Assembly: GCF_039830095.1 (NCBI RefSeq) | Contig: NZ_CP142435.1 | Location: 1 to 64,000, forward strand | DNA: 64,000 nucleotides | Source of the DNA: Dolosigranulum savutiense | Lineage (GTDB): Bacteria; Bacillota; Bacilli; Lactobacillales; Carnobacteriaceae_A | Direction: 5' to 3' | In this document: one piece after another, positions 62,901 through 64,000 of the stretch | How the letters are laid out: each line of letters starts with the position of its first letter | Numbering within the stretch: the first letter of the stretch is position 1 | Notes under the pieces: model-generated | The model's input: the letters and a program-made list of their open reading frames with translations, nothing else | Databases searched by the model: none | Told to the model about the DNA's origin: nothing | Program-made: the position numbers and the translations under genes

Positions 62901-64000
62901 TTAATCACTATCCAAATCAAGCACAGCCATAAATGCTTCTTGTGGAATTTCTACATTTCCGACATTCTTCATACGTTTCTTACCTTCTTTTTGTTTCTTC
63001 AAGAGTTTCTGACGACGAGTAACATCTCCACCGTAGAGTTTCTCTGTAACATCTTTACGATAAGCCTTAACCGTTGAACGCGCGACAATATTGTGACCAA
63101 TTGCTGCTTGAATTGGAATCTCAAATTGTTGACGTGGAATTTTTTCTTTCAATTGATCAACAATTGCTCGTCCTCGTTCATAAGAAAATTCTTTGTGTAC
63201 AATGAAGCTCAAGGCATCAACTGAATCGCCATGAATGAGAATATCCATCTTCACCAGATTACTCTGTTCATATCCTGCTGCTTCATAATCAAGCGAGGCA
63301 TATCCCTTTGTCATTGACTTCAATCGGTCAAAGAAATCAAAGACAATCTCTGAAAGTGGTAAATTATAAATTACATTGACACGTAAATCATCTAAATATT
63401 CCATTGTGACAAAGTTCCCGCGTTTACGCTCACAAATTTCCATTACAGCACCCACATAATCATTCGGCACCGTAACTGTTGCCTTAACGCGAGGTTCTTC
63501 AATAGAGTCAATCTCAGTTGGTTCTGGCATTTCTGATGGGTTGCTAACTTTGATCATTTCGCCGTCTGTTTTTTGAACATGATAAATAACGGACGGAGCC
63601 GTCGTAATCAAATCTAAATTAAATTCACGCTCCAGACGTTCTTGAATAACATCCATATGCAACATCCCTAAAAAACCACAACGGAAACCAAAGCCTAGTG
63701 CTTGTGATGTCTCTGCTTGAAATTGAAGCGAAGAATCATTTAACTGCAAACGCTCAAGCGCTTCTCGTAAGTCTTCATAGTCTCCAGAATCAGTCGGATA
63801 CATCCCACAGTATACCATTGGATTCATGGTTCGATAGCCTCTTAGTGGTTTGTCAGCTGGATTATTGGCTAATGTAATTGTATCCCCAACTCGCGCATCT
63901 CGAACTGATTTAATATTTGCTGTAATATAGCCAACATCCCCGACCATAAGTGCATCTCTTTCAATCGGTTTTGGTGAGAAGACACCTAATTCAGTCACTT
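62901..64000 (-). CDS. lepA: Elongation factor 4 (LepA), 5' end beyond the window
   Basis: C-terminal 366 or so residues of the ribosomal back-translocase EF4; the N-terminal GTPase domain lies outside the window. Domain II ([17 protein letters not shown]), domain III ([27 protein letters not shown]) and the LepA-specific C terminus ([31 protein letters not shown]) are diagnostic. The apparent GTG at the edge is an internal Val codon, not a start. Confidence 0.97.
   Translation of the reverse strand, partial: VTELGVFSPKPIERDALMVGDVGYITANIKSVRDARVGDTITLANNPADKPLRGYRTMNPMVYCGMYPTDSGDYEDLREALERLQLNDSSLQFQAETSQALGFGFRCGFLGMLHMDVIQERLEREFNLDLITTAPSVIYHVQKTDGEMIKVSNPSEMPEPTEIDSIEEPRVKATVTVPNDYVGAVMEICERKRGNFVTMEYLDDLRVNVIYNLPLSEIVFDFFDRLKSMTKGYASLDYEAAGYEQSNLVKMDILIHGDSVDALSFIVHKEFSYERGRAIVDQLKEKIPRQQFEIPIQAAIGHNIVARSTVKAYRKDVTEKLYGGDVTRRQKLLKKQKEGKKRMKNVGNVEIPQEAFMAVLDLDSD

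Noticed and set aside
1-64000. CRISPR arrays, insertion sequences, tRNA or rRNA genes
   Set aside because: No spaced direct repeats, transposase, terminal inverted repeats flanked by duplications, or tRNA/rRNA sequence were recognised by eye; short or degenerate cases could be missed.

Overview
The window looks like a chromosomal core segment of a low-GC Gram-positive coccus or rod of the order Lactobacillales. The evidence is a Gram-positive-type PolC, a T-box leader ahead of hisS, and two classic Firmicutes neighbourhoods: uppS-cdsA-rseP-proS-polC followed by rimP-nusA-rnpM-ylxQ-infB-rbfA, and rnc-smc-HAD-ftsY-ylxM-ffh followed by rpsP-khpA and rimM-trmD. Shine-Dalgarno sites are strong and no sporulation genes are present. 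A family such as Aerococcaceae or Carnobacteriaceae is a guess; the sequence alone does not fix it. No rRNA, tRNA, insertion sequence, prophage or CRISPR array was seen.

Layout. 1-6.5 kb: an aromatic-acid-exporter-like membrane protein, then ntdP and the repair/tRNA cluster miaA-hflX-recX-mutY (minus strand). 6.5-11.2 kb: a small membrane protein, then hisS-aspS-nfo behind a His T-box leader. 11.3-17.2 kb: accessory genes: an SH3b amidase, an OsmC-like protein, a Vga-type ABC-F protein behind an apparent attenuator leader, an MccF-like S66 peptidase and a formate/nitrite channel. 17.2-31.4 kb: translation/transcription genes (rbfA to rimP), then polC, proS, rseP, cdsA and uppS. 31.5-38.4 kb: mostly accessory: a lone sulfatase, a 30-residue peptide gene, frr-pyrH, an operon of gloB with two unrecognised genes and a GyrI-like protein, a small acidic protein and an AraC-type regulator. 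38.4-48.9 kb: trmD to rnc. 48.9-55.3 kb: a hemolysin III homologue, an ABC-F/thyA/folA operon, a cold-shock protein fused by a 4-base overlap to an RNase H-like gene, and an AGCS amino-acid transporter. 55.4-64 kb: OatA-like acetyltransferase, a duplicated FMN-binding lipoprotein, an alpha/beta hydrolase, a ComX/SigH-like sigma factor facing a prepilin peptidase, 3-methyladenine glycosylase, a sirtuin, and the 3' part of lepA cut by the window end.

Most of the window is ordinary housekeeping. The points worth a second look are: a MutY that has lost three of the four Fe-S cysteines; the Vga-like ABC-F gene with a leader containing a terminator hairpin and short reading frames; a terminator hairpin inside the leader of the nusA operon; the tiny peptide gene at 33.2 kb; the gloB-Zn-ribbon-unknown operon; a lipoprotein with two SGAT flavinylation-type motifs; and a sigma-like gene whose promoter is followed by a CIRCE-like inverted repeat. 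None of these proves an undescribed system; the ABC-F leader and the sigma/ComC pair are the best candidates for real regulatory novelty.
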